A DNA stretch of 64,000 nt, from NCBI RefSeq assembly GCF_000744105.1, contig NZ_JQLH01000001.1:3410001-3474000 (forward strand), given 5' to 3'. Numbering within the stretch: the stretch's first letter is position 1; every line of letters begins with the position of its first letter. The position numbers and the translations under genes are program-made. This DNA is from Maribacter forsetii DSM 18668 (GTDB taxonomy: Bacteria; Bacteroidota; Bacteroidia; Flavobacteriales; Flavobacteriaceae). A model generated the notes under the pieces. That model ran no database searches. It was not told the origin of the DNA and was given only the letters and a program-made list of their open reading frames with translations. Positions 37,275-47,500 of this stretch are shown piece after piece.

Positions 37275-38228
37275 TTAGAAAAAACGAGGTGAAACCAATC
37301 TTTGAAATGATTTTACCAATTCATATCTTAAGAGTACTTCAAATGATCCATCGTTAAATTGTGTACCACCTAAATCTGTAGTTTCCCTATCATAAGCTAA
37401 ACCAACCATAAATTGATCTGAAATTTGAAACCCAGCCATTGCACTAACCGCCGCATCCCATCTATAGGCTGCGCCAAAAGTAAACTTCTCATTGAACATA
37501 AAATTTGCGGAAAAATCAACTTGTAAAGGAGCTCCTCCTACTACTTTAGTCAATAATGCTGGCTTAAACTTTAAATTTCCATTCAAATCAAATACATAAC
37601 CCGTAATTAAATAGAAGTTAATTCTATCTTTAGATAAAAACTGCGTATCATTTGCATCTTGTTGCGAACTGTCAAAATGTTCCGTTTCAAATAAGTTAGG
37701 TGCAGAAAGACCTGCGTAAAACTTAGATGAATGGTAGTAAAGACCCACACCTACATTTGGTGAAAACCGGTTTTCAATATTATCAGTTCTTACAACTTCC
37801 TCATCAAAATTTCGAAGCTGACTAAAGTCTAAATTCATTAAATTACCACCTGCCTTCAATCCAAATGAGAATTTACCTTCAGCAGATACATCAATGGTAT
37901 AGGAAAGAACAGCATCAAAATAAGTTTCTTGAACAGCACCTTCACCTATTTCATCATTAACAATTGAAAATCCATACCCTAATTTACTATTTCTAATAGG
38001 AGACTGAATATTCAATGTCTGTGTTGAAGGTGCTCCTTCCAAACCTACCCATTGCGATCTATGCAAAGCAGTTATACTCAACTGCCCCCTTGAGCCAGCG
38101 TAAGCAGGATTGACACTCATGGTATTAAACATGTACTGTGTATATTGAGCATCTTGTTGGGCAATTGCGCTACCAAACATGAGCATTAAACCTCCAAACA
38201 GGATTAAGAACTTATTTTTAATATTCAT
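37275..38228 (-). CDS. PorP/SprF family T9SS outer-membrane protein (copy 2)
   Basis: The 317 aa are the same length as copy 1. The signal peptide ends GSAIA, the mature start is QQDAQYTQYMFNTMSVNPAYAGSRG-like, then HRSQWVGLEGAP, barrel strands (KPALLTKVVGGAPLQVDFSANFMF, matching copy 1) and C-terminal SPRFF. Function by family: outer-membrane partner for export or attachment of T9SS substrates with type B CTDs. It starts 13 bases after the stop of the 1,329-aa type B CTD protein and is followed without a gap by the PorE-like gene, forming a three-gene operon. Confidence 0.92.
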   Translation of the reverse strand: MNIKNKFLILFGGLMLMFGSAIAQQDAQYTQYMFNTMSVNPAYAGSRGQLSITALHRSQWVGLEGAPSTQTLNIQSPIRNSKLGYGFSIVNDEIGEGAVQETYFDAVLSYTIDVSAEGKFSFGLKAGGNLMNLDFSQLRNFDEEVVRTDNIENRFSPNVGVGLYYHSSKFYAGLSAPNLFETEHFDSSQQDANDTQFLSKDRINFYLITGYVFDLNGNLKFKPALLTKVVGGAPLQVDFSANFMFNEKFTFGAAYRWDAAVSAMAGFQISDQFMVGLAYDRETTDLGGTQFNDGSFEVLLRYELVKSFQRLVSPRFF

Positions 38229-38241
38229 ATTTTATCAACTA

Positions 38242-41200
38242 TTATCTACTAATATAAAGATATTCACTATCAACCTTGTTTTCTCCTTCAAAGGTAGTAT
38301 AATCAAATATATAGAAATATATTCCGGCTGGAAGATAATCATCTGTACTTAACGTAGACCTACCTCTTGACCTACCGTCAAATACATTATTTTGATTATT
38401 ATAATTTTCACCTTCGTAAACTGCAACACCCCATCTATTGAATATTTTTAAGGTACTGCTACGGATTTTATCTACACCTCTAATGAATAAGAATTCGTTT
38501 CTACCATCACCATTTGGTGTCACCATTTGATTTACTTCGATTGGATTATCGTCTGTTTCTGTAGGATCATTATCTACAACTAATATTTCAACAGTTGCAG
38601 TATCACAATTACCTAGTGCATCACAAACAGTGTACTCGATAGTATCTGTTCCTTCGTATCCGTCATTTGGAGTATATGTGATCGTATCATCGGATATATC
38701 ATCGGGCGTACCTCCATCATTGATTTCCACCGTTCCGTTTGATGGATCAGTTACCGTTAACGTTCCATCCGTAGGAATCCCAGAATCATTGTCTAGAATA
38801 TCTATTTCTATTGGAGTGTCAATTGGGGTAGAAACAGAATCATCCACAACATCAAGCGCAACGGGCTCCCCAACTGTAATGGTTACCGTAGCAGTATCGC
38901 AATTGCCTTCAGCATCACAAACAGTGTACTCGATAGTATCTGTTCCTTCGTATCCGTCATTTGGAGTATATGTAATCGTATCATCGGATATATCATCAGG
39001 TGTACCTCCATCATTGATTTCCACCGTTCCGTTAGACGGATCAGTTACCGTTAAAGTTCCGTCGGTAGGAATCCCAAAATCATTGTCAAGAATATCGATT
39101 TCTATTGGAGTGTCAATTGGGGTAGAAACAGAATCATCCACAACATCAAGCGCAACGGGCTCTCCAACTGTAATGGTTACCGTAGCAGTATCGCAATTGC
39201 CTTCAGCATCACAAACAGTGTACTCGATAGTATCTGTTCCTTCGTATCCGTCATTTGGAGTATATGTGATCGTATCATCGGATATATCATCAGGTGTACC
39301 TCCATCATTGATTTCCACCGTTCCGTTAGACGGATCAGTTACCGTTAAAGTTCCGTCGGTTGGAATCCCAAAATCATTGTCAAGAATATCGATTTCTATT
39401 GGAGTATCTACTGGCGTTGAAACTATATCATCAATAGCATCTAAATCTTCCATAGGTACAGTATCAGGATCCAAATAGTCCGGAGTACCATCATTATCAC
39501 TATCATCATTGGTAGGGTCGCCATCATTGTTCGCGTCCTCGTCAGGAGTATCGATACCATCGCCATCGTCATCAAGATCACGGTAATTTACATCTTCTGT
39601 ACCATCCGTATCAGGTAAATCGTTAGCAGGATCATCAATCTCATCATTGACATCGAAACCATCGTTCACATCAAAACCTTCGTAACCATCATCAAGTCCG
39701 TCACCATCCGTATCGATACCTGTAAATGTCTGATCGGGTATACCGTCAAAATTAAAATCGTTACCCTCGTTGTTATCGAAAACCAAATCATTGTCGCTAT
39801 CATCATCTAAATAATCTTCCTCATCAGTACCATCAGTATTAACAGGTGTAAGTCCATCAGGGTATGCACTGTTGACACCATCGTTTGAAGCATACGTTGC
39901 GGCATCGTCCTCGTTTGGAGCTATATAACCGTCAGTTGTCTGTGCCTCTACATTATCTGGAATACCATCATCGTCGCTATCGATATCCAAATGATTAGGT
40001 ATTCCATCATTGTCAGTATCCAAAGGATCTGTCAACGGGTCGTTGTCACCATCTAAATCAGGATCCTCTTCAGTATCCAAAATACCATCGTTATCATCAT
40101 CAAGATCAGCACTGTCAGGAACCCCGTCCCCATCGGTATCGGGTCCAGGACTGTCTGGATCAAGATAATCAGGCGTACCATCATTATCACTATCATCGTT
40201 GATAGGGTCGCCATCATTGTTCGCGTCCTCGTCAGGAGTATCGATACCATCGCCATCATCATCAAGATCACGGTAATTTACATCTTCTGTACCATCCGTA
40301 TCAGGTAAATCGTTAGCAGGATCATCAATCTCATCATTGACATCGAAACCATCGTTCACATCAGAACCTTCGTAACCATCATCAAGTCCGTCACCATCCG
40401 TATCGATACCTGTAAATGTCTGATCGGGAATACCGTCAAAATTAAAATCGTTACCCTCGTTGTTATCGAAAACCAAATCATTGTCGCTATCACCATCTAA
40501 ATAATCTTCCTCATCAGTACCATCAGTATTAACAGGTGTAAGTCCATCAGGATACGCACTGTTGACACCATCGTTTGAAGCATACGTTGCGGCATCGTCC
40601 TCGTTTGGAGCTATATAACCGTCAGTTGTCTGTGCCTCTACATTATCTGGAATACCATCATCGTCGCTATCGATATCCAAATGATTAGGTATTCCATCAT
40701 TGTCAGTATCCAAAGGATCTGTCAACGGGTCGTTGTCACCATCTAAATCAGGATCCTCTTCAGTATCCAAAATACCATCGTTATCATCATCAAGATCAGC
40801 ACTGTCAGGAACCCCGTCCCCATCGGTATCGGGTCCAGGACTGTCTGGATCAAGATAATCAGGTGTACCATCATTATCACTATCATCATTGGTAGGGTCG
40901 CCATCATTGTTCGCATCCTCGTCCGGAGTATCGATACCATCGCCATCGTCATCAAGATCACGGTAATTTACATCTTCTGTACCATCCGTATCAGGTAAAT
41001 CGTTAGCAGGATCATCAATCTCATCATTGACATCGAAACCATCGTTCACATCAGAACCTTCGTAACCATCATCAAGTCCGTCACCATCCGTATCGATACC
41101 TGTAAAGGTCTGATCGGGAATACCGTCAAAATTAAAATCGTTACCCTCGTTGTTATCCGGAACCAAATCATTGTCGCTATCATCATCTAAATAATCTTCC

Positions 41201-42231
41201 TCATCAGTACCATCAGTATTCACAGGTGTAAGTCCATCAGGGTATGCACTGTTGACACCATCGTTTGAAGCATACGTTGCGGCATCGTCCTCGTTTGGCG
41301 CTATATAACCGTCAGTTGTCTGTGCCTCTACATTATCCGGAATACCATCATCGTCGCTATCGATATCCAAATGATTAGGTATTCCATCATTGTCAGTATC
41401 CAAAGGATCTGTCAACGGGTCGTTGTCACCATCTAAATCAGGATCCTCTTCCGTATCCAAAATACCATCGTTATCATCATCAAGATCAGCACTGTCAGGA
41501 ACCCCGTCACCATCGGTATCGGGTCCAGGTTCTGCTTGACACACTAAAGGTCTCAAACTTAAAATAATAGCACTATGAAAAGGTGAAGTTGTATAAAACT
41601 CTATCTGGTTTGCAACTGAGTTAGATTTCCAAGTAAACCTTTCATGTTCATCAATAATGTGATTTGTGTTGTTTTGGATATAATAATTATCACCTTCAAT
41701 ATTAGAGGTTAAACCATTTGCTAAAACTGCAGTAGTGAAGTCATAATTTACGCCATCTAATGCTACGATTCCATCCCTACTATTGGCAGCTGTCAGCTCT
41801 GAATGTTTAGCAGTTATATAAACCGGAACCGAACCAGAAACCGTAAAAGTCGTACTAAACCCTTCACGGACCATAAATAATCCTGAGCTAAAAGTACTTC
41901 CCCCTGTCATCGATAGAAGAATACTACCTTCAGGCAATCCCCATTTGTAGCTAACATCAATATTATTAACGGCTAAACTTCCATCATAAATACCGCTTCC
42001 GACACCTAAATCTTCTGCACGTATCTCTTTAGAATCTAATTCAACACAACTATCTGTTGCTATTAAAGTATTAACTCTATGCTTATCTATAACCTCTATT
42101 CCAAATAAATTGAAAACATAAAAAAAGGTTAGAAAGCAAAAATTAAATAGCCTAGAGTTTTTTAATATAAACCCGACCGTTTTAAAAAAAGTAATTTTAC
42201 CCATAAGTGTTAGTGTTTTACTAATCACCAT
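38242..42231 (-). CDS. 1,329-aa TSP3-repeat surface protein with T9SS type B C-terminal domain
   Basis: A hydrophobic N-terminus (starting at ATG 42231, or at ATG 42204 nine residues later) leads to a ~170-residue unique domain. Three near-identical 230-aa blocks of Ca2+-binding TSP3-like repeats follow (DTDGDGVPDSADLDDDNDGI…). Three 98-aa cadherin-like repeats come next (STPIDTPIEIDILDNDFG…IEYTVCDAEGNCDTATVTI). A type B sorting domain ends the protein (MVTPNGDGRNEFLFIRG, LKIFNRWGVAVYEG, ending SEYLYISR). The Asp content is extreme and Ca2+ binding is expected. It is a likely extended, Ca2+-rigidified adhesin exported by the T9SS with the PorP/SprF encoded next. Confidence 0.9.
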   Translation of the reverse strand: MVISKTLTLMGKITFFKTVGFILKNSRLFNFCFLTFFYVFNLFGIEVIDKHRVNTLIATDSCVELDSKEIRAEDLGVGSGIYDGSLAVNNIDVSYKWGLPEGSILLSMTGGSTFSSGLFMVREGFSTTFTVSGSVPVYITAKHSELTAANSRDGIVALDGVNYDFTTAVLANGLTSNIEGDNYYIQNNTNHIIDEHERFTWKSNSVANQIEFYTTSPFHSAIILSLRPLVCQAEPGPDTDGDGVPDSADLDDDNDGILDTEEDPDLDGDNDPLTDPLDTDNDGIPNHLDIDSDDDGIPDNVEAQTTDGYIAPNEDDAATYASNDGVNSAYPDGLTPVNTDGTDEEDYLDDDSDNDLVPDNNEGNDFNFDGIPDQTFTGIDTDGDGLDDGYEGSDVNDGFDVNDEIDDPANDLPDTDGTEDVNYRDLDDDGDGIDTPDEDANNDGDPTNDDSDNDGTPDYLDPDSPGPDTDGDGVPDSADLDDDNDGILDTEEDPDLDGDNDPLTDPLDTDNDGIPNHLDIDSDDDGIPDNVEAQTTDGYIAPNEDDAATYASNDGVNSAYPDGLTPVNTDGTDEEDYLDGDSDNDLVFDNNEGNDFNFDGIPDQTFTGIDTDGDGLDDGYEGSDVNDGFDVNDEIDDPANDLPDTDGTEDVNYRDLDDDGDGIDTPDEDANNDGDPINDDSDNDGTPDYLDPDSPGPDTDGDGVPDSADLDDDNDGILDTEEDPDLDGDNDPLTDPLDTDNDGIPNHLDIDSDDDGIPDNVEAQTTDGYIAPNEDDAATYASNDGVNSAYPDGLTPVNTDGTDEEDYLDDDSDNDLVFDNNEGNDFNFDGIPDQTFTGIDTDGDGLDDGYEGFDVNDGFDVNDEIDDPANDLPDTDGTEDVNYRDLDDDGDGIDTPDEDANNDGDPTNDDSDNDGTPDYLDPDTVPMEDLDAIDDIVSTPVDTPIEIDILDNDFGIPTDGTLTVTDPSNGTVEINDGGTPDDISDDTITYTPNDGYEGTDTIEYTVCDAEGNCDTATVTITVGEPVALDVVDDSVSTPIDTPIEIDILDNDFGIPTDGTLTVTDPSNGTVEINDGGTPDDISDDTITYTPNDGYEGTDTIEYTVCDAEGNCDTATVTITVGEPVALDVVDDSVSTPIDTPIEIDILDNDSGIPTDGTLTVTDPSNGTVEINDGGTPDDISDDTITYTPNDGYEGTDTIEYTVCDALGNCDTATVEILVVDNDPTETDDNPIEVNQMVTPNGDGRNEFLFIRGVDKIRSSTLKIFNRWGVAVYEGENYNNQNNVFDGRSRGRSTLSTDDYLPAGIYFYIFDYTTFEGENKVDSEYLYISR
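38570..39450 (-). repeat. Three tandem 294-bp (98 aa) cadherin-like repeats
   Basis: TGTACTCGAT on the + strand recurs at 38631, 38925 and 39219, exactly 294 bp apart. The copies are nearly identical at DNA level, with single-codon changes such as SGIPTDG/FGIPTDG. Confidence 0.92.
39460..41529 (-). repeat. Three tandem 690-bp (230 aa) TSP3-type repeats
   Basis: Three copies of PGPDTDGDGVPDSADLDDDN… to …GTPDYLDPDS span 2,070 bp with a period of 690 bp. Only scattered substitutions separate them (for example NDPTN/NDPIN and DLVPDNN/DLVFDNN). Confidence 0.93.
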
Positions 42232-42568
42232 GGCATTTGGTAGTGTTTTTAATTGTTCGTTATAAGAAAGTGGGGCAGTCTTATTAAACGATGCTAAGAT
42301 ATATTATAATTGAATCAACTCAAATTCTTTTTCGATTAACCAAAGAAATAAAGGGGCAATCGGCAAAAAACGCGCAATAATTAATTAAGAATATTTAACA
42401 TTTCAATATTATTTACGTGGAATTCTTAATAAAAGACTATAAAATATTTAATAATATATACCTTATTTACACACACGCACATAACTCACAGTTAATCAGT
42501 TTTATACACAAGAAAATAAATTTACCCTACCCACAGCATTTCATAAATCTTAAGAATTGAATTTATAT
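42232..42568. other. Divergent AT-rich intergenic region
   Basis: About 340 bases lie between the surface-protein operon (minus) and prfC (plus). Apart from the prfC promoter at its right end I see no reading frame, no strong hairpin and no exact minus-strand TAnnTTTG box. Confidence 0.5.
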
Positions 42569-42576
42569 TACTTTTG
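42569..42576 (+). promoter_or_regulatory. -7 box (TACTTTTG) of the prfC promoter
   Basis: TACTTTTG matches TAnnTTTG and is followed by CAC, with the ATG at 42591, implying a leader of under 15 bases. No well-spaced TTG is seen at -33. Confidence 0.45.
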
Positions 42577-42590
42577 CACAAATTTTGAAT

Positions 42591-44180
42591 ATGACCTTTA
42601 AGCAAGAAATAGCACGTAGAAGAACCTTTGGAATAATTTCTCACCCAGATGCAGGTAAAACTACATTAACTGAAAAATTATTACTTTTTGGTGGTGCAAT
42701 TCAAGAAGCGGGAGCTGTTAAAAACAATAAAATCAAAAAAACCGCTACCAGTGATTTCATGGAAATTGAAAGACAAAGAGGTATTTCTGTAGCCACTTCT
42801 GTTCTTGCTTTTAATTATAAAGACAAAAAAATCAACATTCTTGACACTCCTGGTCACAAAGACTTCGCTGAAGACACTTTTAGAACCTTAACTGCAGTTG
42901 ATAGTGTAATTGTTGTTATTGACGTTGCAAAGGGTGTTGAAGAACAAACCGTAAAACTGGTTGAAGTTTGCAGGATGCGTAAAATACCAATGCTGGTATT
43001 CATTAATAAGTTGGATAGAGAAGGGCAAGATGCCTTTGATCTATTAGATGAATTGGAACAAAAATTAGGTCTTTCCGTTACTCCGCTGAGTTTTCCAATT
43101 GGCATGGGTTACGATTTTAAAGGTATCTATAACATCTTTGAAAAAAATATCAATCTTTTTAGTGGTGATAGTAAAAAGAACATTGAAGAGACTATTGCTT
43201 TTGACGATGTTGCAAATCCGGAGTTAGATAAAATAATAGGAAGTAAAGCAGCATCTGAATTAAGAGATAACTTAGAATTGGTTTGGGGTGTTTACCCAAG
43301 TTTTGACAAAGAACTATATCTTAAAGGCGACCAACAACCTGTATTCTTTGGTTCTGCGTTAAACAATTTTGGTGTTAGAGAGCTATTAGATTGTTTTGTT
43401 CAAATAGCACCTACCCCACGTTCAAAAAATGCAGAAGAGCGCCTTGTTGAAGCAAATGAAAAAGAAATGACTGGATTTGTTTTTAAAATCCATGCAAACA
43501 TGGACCCTAAGCATAGAGATAGATTAGCTTTCATTAAAATAGTGTCTGGCACTTTTGAAAGAAACAAACCTTATTTACACGTTAGAAATGGTAAAAAATT
43601 AAAATTCTCGAGTCCTAATGCATTTTTTGCCGAAAAGAAAGAAATTGTAGATATTTCATATCCAGGAGATATTGTAGGATTGCATGATACAGGTAATTTT
43701 AAAATCGGAGATACATTAACAGAAGGCGAAAGTCTACATTACAAAGGCATTCCAAGCTTTTCTCCCGAACACTTTAGGTATATCAACAATGCCGACCCTA
43801 TGAAGTCCAAACAGCTCTACAAAGGAATTGACCAATTAATGGATGAAGGTGTAGCCCAATTATTTACTTTAGAATTAAATGGCAGAAAAGTTATTGGAAC
43901 TGTAGGTGCTTTACAGTTTGAAGTTATTCAATATAGACTGGAACATGAATATGGAGCTAAATGTAGTTACGAGAACTTTAATGTTTATAAAGCATGTTGG
44001 GTAGGCACAGAAAACAGAAAAACAGATGAGTTCAAAGAATTTGAACGTGTAAAGCAAAAATTCTTGGCAAAGGACAAAAAAGGTCAATTAGTGTTTTTAG
44101 CAGATTCCCAATTCTCCCTGCAAATGACGCAGCAAAAATATCCCTCTGTAAAACTACACTTTACCTCTGAATTCGAATAA
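42591..44180 (+). CDS. prfC: Peptide chain release factor 3
   Basis: This 529-aa GTPase recycles RF1/RF2 from the ribosome after peptide release. Visible G-box motifs are P-loop SHPDAGKTT, switch II DTPGHKDF, and NKLD. The switch I/effector region MEIERQRGISVATSVL is typical of RF3 and separates it from EF-G. Later domains (HANMDPKHRDRLAFIKI; GTVGALQFEVIQYRLEHEYGA) match RF3 to the end. I prefer ATG 42591 to the TTG at 42585 because the promoter box lies so close. It is monocistronic and ends at a bidirectional terminator shared with the DUF3467 gene. Confidence 0.95.
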   Translation: MTFKQEIARRRTFGIISHPDAGKTTLTEKLLLFGGAIQEAGAVKNNKIKKTATSDFMEIERQRGISVATSVLAFNYKDKKINILDTPGHKDFAEDTFRTLTAVDSVIVVIDVAKGVEEQTVKLVEVCRMRKIPMLVFINKLDREGQDAFDLLDELEQKLGLSVTPLSFPIGMGYDFKGIYNIFEKNINLFSGDSKKNIEETIAFDDVANPELDKIIGSKAASELRDNLELVWGVYPSFDKELYLKGDQQPVFFGSALNNFGVRELLDCFVQIAPTPRSKNAEERLVEANEKEMTGFVFKIHANMDPKHRDRLAFIKIVSGTFERNKPYLHVRNGKKLKFSSPNAFFAEKKEIVDISYPGDIVGLHDTGNFKIGDTLTEGESLHYKGIPSFSPEHFRYINNADPMKSKQLYKGIDQLMDEGVAQLFTLELNGRKVIGTVGALQFEVIQYRLEHEYGAKCSYENFNVYKACWVGTENRKTDEFKEFERVKQKFLAKDKKGQLVFLADSQFSLQMTQQKYPSVKLHFTSEFE

Positions 44181-44213
44181 AAAAAGCCCAACTTTATACG
44201 TTGGGCTTTTTTT
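44179..44213. terminator. Bidirectional terminator between prfC and DUF3467 gene
   Basis: The stem GCCCAAC/GTTGGGC (44186-44192 with 44200-44206) is flanked by A7 on the left and T7 on the right. It works for prfC on the plus strand and, by symmetry, for the DUF3467 gene whose stop codon it overlaps. Confidence 0.85.
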
Positions 44214-44526
44214 ATGCTTCACCAGTCGGACCAAAGTTCATTGGTATTGAAGGCTGTTCATAATCCTTTATTGTACCATTAGCTTTTTCAAACCGTTGTA
44301 CATTATCATTCAATGCTTTTAAAAACTTCTTAGCATGTTGCGGGGTAAGTATAATTCTACTCTTCACCTTTGCCTTTGGAGCTCCTGGCATCATACTAAT
44401 AAAATCAACTACAAATTCAGAAACTGAATGATTAATAATAGCTAGATTAGAATAAATTCCTTCTGCCATCTTCTCATCCAATTCAATATTAATTTGTTTT
44501 TGACTCGGATTCTTATTGTCACTCAT
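44212..44526 (-). CDS. DUF3467 domain protein
   Basis: The 104 aa match the DUF3467 pattern: INIELDEKMAEGIYSNLAII (as in INIEL..E.AEGIYSNL), HSVSEFVVDF, MMPGAPKAKVKSRIILTPQHAK. It is a cytosolic protein of unknown function. In Bacteroidota it commonly follows rpoC, as here (56 bases downstream of it), which hints at co-expression with RNA polymerase genes although a terminator lies between. Confidence 0.85.
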   Translation of the reverse strand: MSDNKNPSQKQINIELDEKMAEGIYSNLAIINHSVSEFVVDFISMMPGAPKAKVKSRIILTPQHAKKFLKALNDNVQRFEKANGTIKDYEQPSIPMNFGPTGEA

Positions 44527-44540
44527 ATTATAGTTTTATT

Positions 44541-44574
44541 AAAAAAATAACCCCCAAATAAAATTTGAGGGTTA
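44541..44574 (-). terminator. Terminator after rpoC
   Basis: A 12-bp stem with one mismatch (44548-44559 with 44563-44574) has a 3-base loop and is followed on the minus strand by T7 (A-run 44541-44547). Because DUF3467 starts 15 bases further on, that gene probably depends on partial read-through or a promoter inside rpoC. Confidence 0.7.
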
Positions 44575-44582
44575 GTATAAAA

Positions 44583-47500
44583 TTAGAATCTTAATGCCTC
44601 TTTTCTGGCCATTATTTCATCATATTCTTCTTTGGATCCAACAATAATGCTATCATAGTCTCTCATACCCGTACCAGCCGGAATCTTATGACCAACAATA
44701 ACATTCTCCTTAAGACCTTCTAATGTATCAATCTTACCACTTACAGCAGCTTCATTTAACACCTTAGTCGTTTCCTGGAACGATGCAGCAGAAATAAATG
44801 ATTTCGTCTGTAATGATGCCCTTGTAATACCTTGTAATATTGGAGTTGCAGTTGCTGAAACAGCATCTCTGGCTTCAACCAATGCCTTATCTCCACGTCT
44901 TAATAAAGAATTTTCATCCCTTAACTCTCTAGGAGTAACAATTTGACCTGGTTTAAGGTTATCAGAATCACCTGCTTCCATTACCACTTTCTTACCAAAG
45001 ATTTCATCATTCTCCCTAATGAAATCATCTTTATGAATCAATTGATTCTCTAAGAAGATTGTATCACCTGGATCTTGAATTCTTACTTTACGCATCATTT
45101 GTCTAACAACGACCTCAAAGTGTTTGTCATTAATCTTCACACCTTGTAATCTATAAACTTCCTGAACTTCGTTTACCAAGTACTGTTGAACAGCAGATGG
45201 TCCTTTAATTGCCAAGATATCTTCTGGAGTAATAGAACCATCAGACAATGGCATACCAGCTCTAACATAATCGTTTTCTTGTACTAAGATTTGATTAGAA
45301 AGTTTCACTAGATATTTCTTAACCTCGCCTAATTTAGATTCAATGATAATTTCCCTGTTACCTCTCTTGATCTTACCAAAAGAAACTACACCATCAATTT
45401 CAGATACTACAGCTGGGTTTGAAGGATTTCTTGCTTCGAATAATTCAGTAACTCTTGGAAGACCACCCGTAATATCACCTGCCTTAGCGGATTTACGCGG
45501 AATCTTAACCAACGTCTTACCTTCCTTAATCTTATCTCCATCATCTACCATAATGTGAGAACCTACAGGCAGGTTGTACGAACGTAAAGTTTCACCTTTA
45601 GCATCTTGAATCAATAATGTTGGTATCAACTTCTTGTTTCTAGATTCAGAAATAACTTTTTCTTGGAAACCGGTTTGCTCATCAATTTCAACTTGATAAG
45701 TTACACCTTGTTCAATATTCTCATAAGCAATCTTACCTGGGAATTCTGAAACGATAACACCGTTATATGGATCCCAAGAACAGATTACATCTCCTTTAGC
45801 AACCTTAGCTCCGTTCTCAACAAATAATTGTGAACCGTAAGGAATATTACTTGTACTTAGAGTAATACCTGTTTTAGCATCAACAACTTTTATCTCACTA
45901 GTTCTAGAGATTACAATTTCAGCTGGCTTACCATCTGAACCTTCACCAGTAACTGTTCTCAAATCTTCAATTTCAGCAACACCGGAGAATCTCACTTCTA
46001 ATTTGTTATCTTCAGAAATGTTACCTGCAATACCACCTACGTGGAATGTTCTAAGTGTAAGCTGTGTCCCAGGCTCACCAATTGACTGAGCAGCAACAAC
46101 ACCTACGGCTTCACCTCTTTGTACCATTTTATTGGTTGAAAGGTTTCTTCCGTAACATTTAGCACAAATTCCTTTTTCAGCTTCACAAGTAAGAGCAGAA
46201 CGTACTTCGATTTTCTCAATCGGAGATGCTTCAACTCTCTTCACATCAGCTTCCATTATTTGCTGACCAGCTTGAAGTACTAATTCTTCGGTCATTGGGT
46301 TATATACATCATGTAATGATACACGACCTAAAATTCTTTCACCTAAGCTTTCAACGATTTCTTCATTCTTCTTAAGCGCCTGAACTTCTACACCTCTCAG
46401 TGTTCCACAGTCTTCGGTGTTAATAATAACATCTTGAGAAACATCTACCAATCTTCTTGTTAAGTAACCAGCATCTGCCGTTTTCAAAGCGGTATCCGCA
46501 AGACCCTTACGTGCACCGTGAGTAGAAATAAAGTACTCAAGAATTGAAAGACCTTCTTTAAAGTTAGAAAGAATCGGGTTTTCAATAATCTCCCCACCAC
46601 CGGCAGTAGATTTTTTAGGCTTAGCCATCAAACCACGCATACCTGTTAACTGGCGAATTTGTTCTTTAGAACCCCTTGCACCAGAATCAAGCATCATATA
46701 CACCGAGTTGAAACCCTGCTGATCCTCACGGATACGTTTCATAGCCAACTCTGTTAATTGAGCGTTAGTAGATGTCCAAACATCAATAACCTGATTATAT
46801 CTTTCATTGTTAGTAATAAGACCCATGTTATAATTGGCCATAATACCATCAACCTGAACATTGGCTTCACCGATCATGTCCATTTTTTCAGCAGGAATAA
46901 TAATATCCCCTAAACTAAAGGACAATCCACCTTTGAAAGCGAATTCATATCCCATAGTCTTAATCTTATCCAAGAATGCAGCTGTAACAGGAACACTAGT
47001 TACCGCTAAAATATCGCCAATAATATTTCTTAAGGCTTTCTTATTTAATACTTGGTTAATAAAACCTGCTTCCTCTGGTACGTGATTATTAAATAATACA
47101 CGACCTACGGTAGTAGGTATAATTTTATAAACCAACTCACCCTCTTCATTGAAATCTTTAGCTCTAACTTTAATACCTGCATTAAGATTTACCATGCCTT
47201 CATTAAAAGCAATCTCCACCTCTTCTGCTGAATAAAATGTTAAACCTTCACCAATAATTGGTACTTCTGGTGTTGATTTACGCTCTTTGGTCATATAATA
47301 CAGACCCAAGACCATATCCTGTGATGGTACCGTAATAGGTGAACCATTCGCAGGGTTTAATATGTTTTGAGAAGCAAGCATCAATAGTTGTGCTTCTAAA
47401 ATTGCTTCTGGTCCTAATGGTAAGTGAACCGCCATTTGATCCCCATCAAAATCCGCATTAAATGCAGTACATGCCAATGGGTGAAGACGAATTGCTTTAC

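Noticed and set aside
38630..39478. A 282-codon + strand frame over the cadherin-like repeats
   Set aside because: It is the shadow of the 294-bp repeats in the minus-strand gene.
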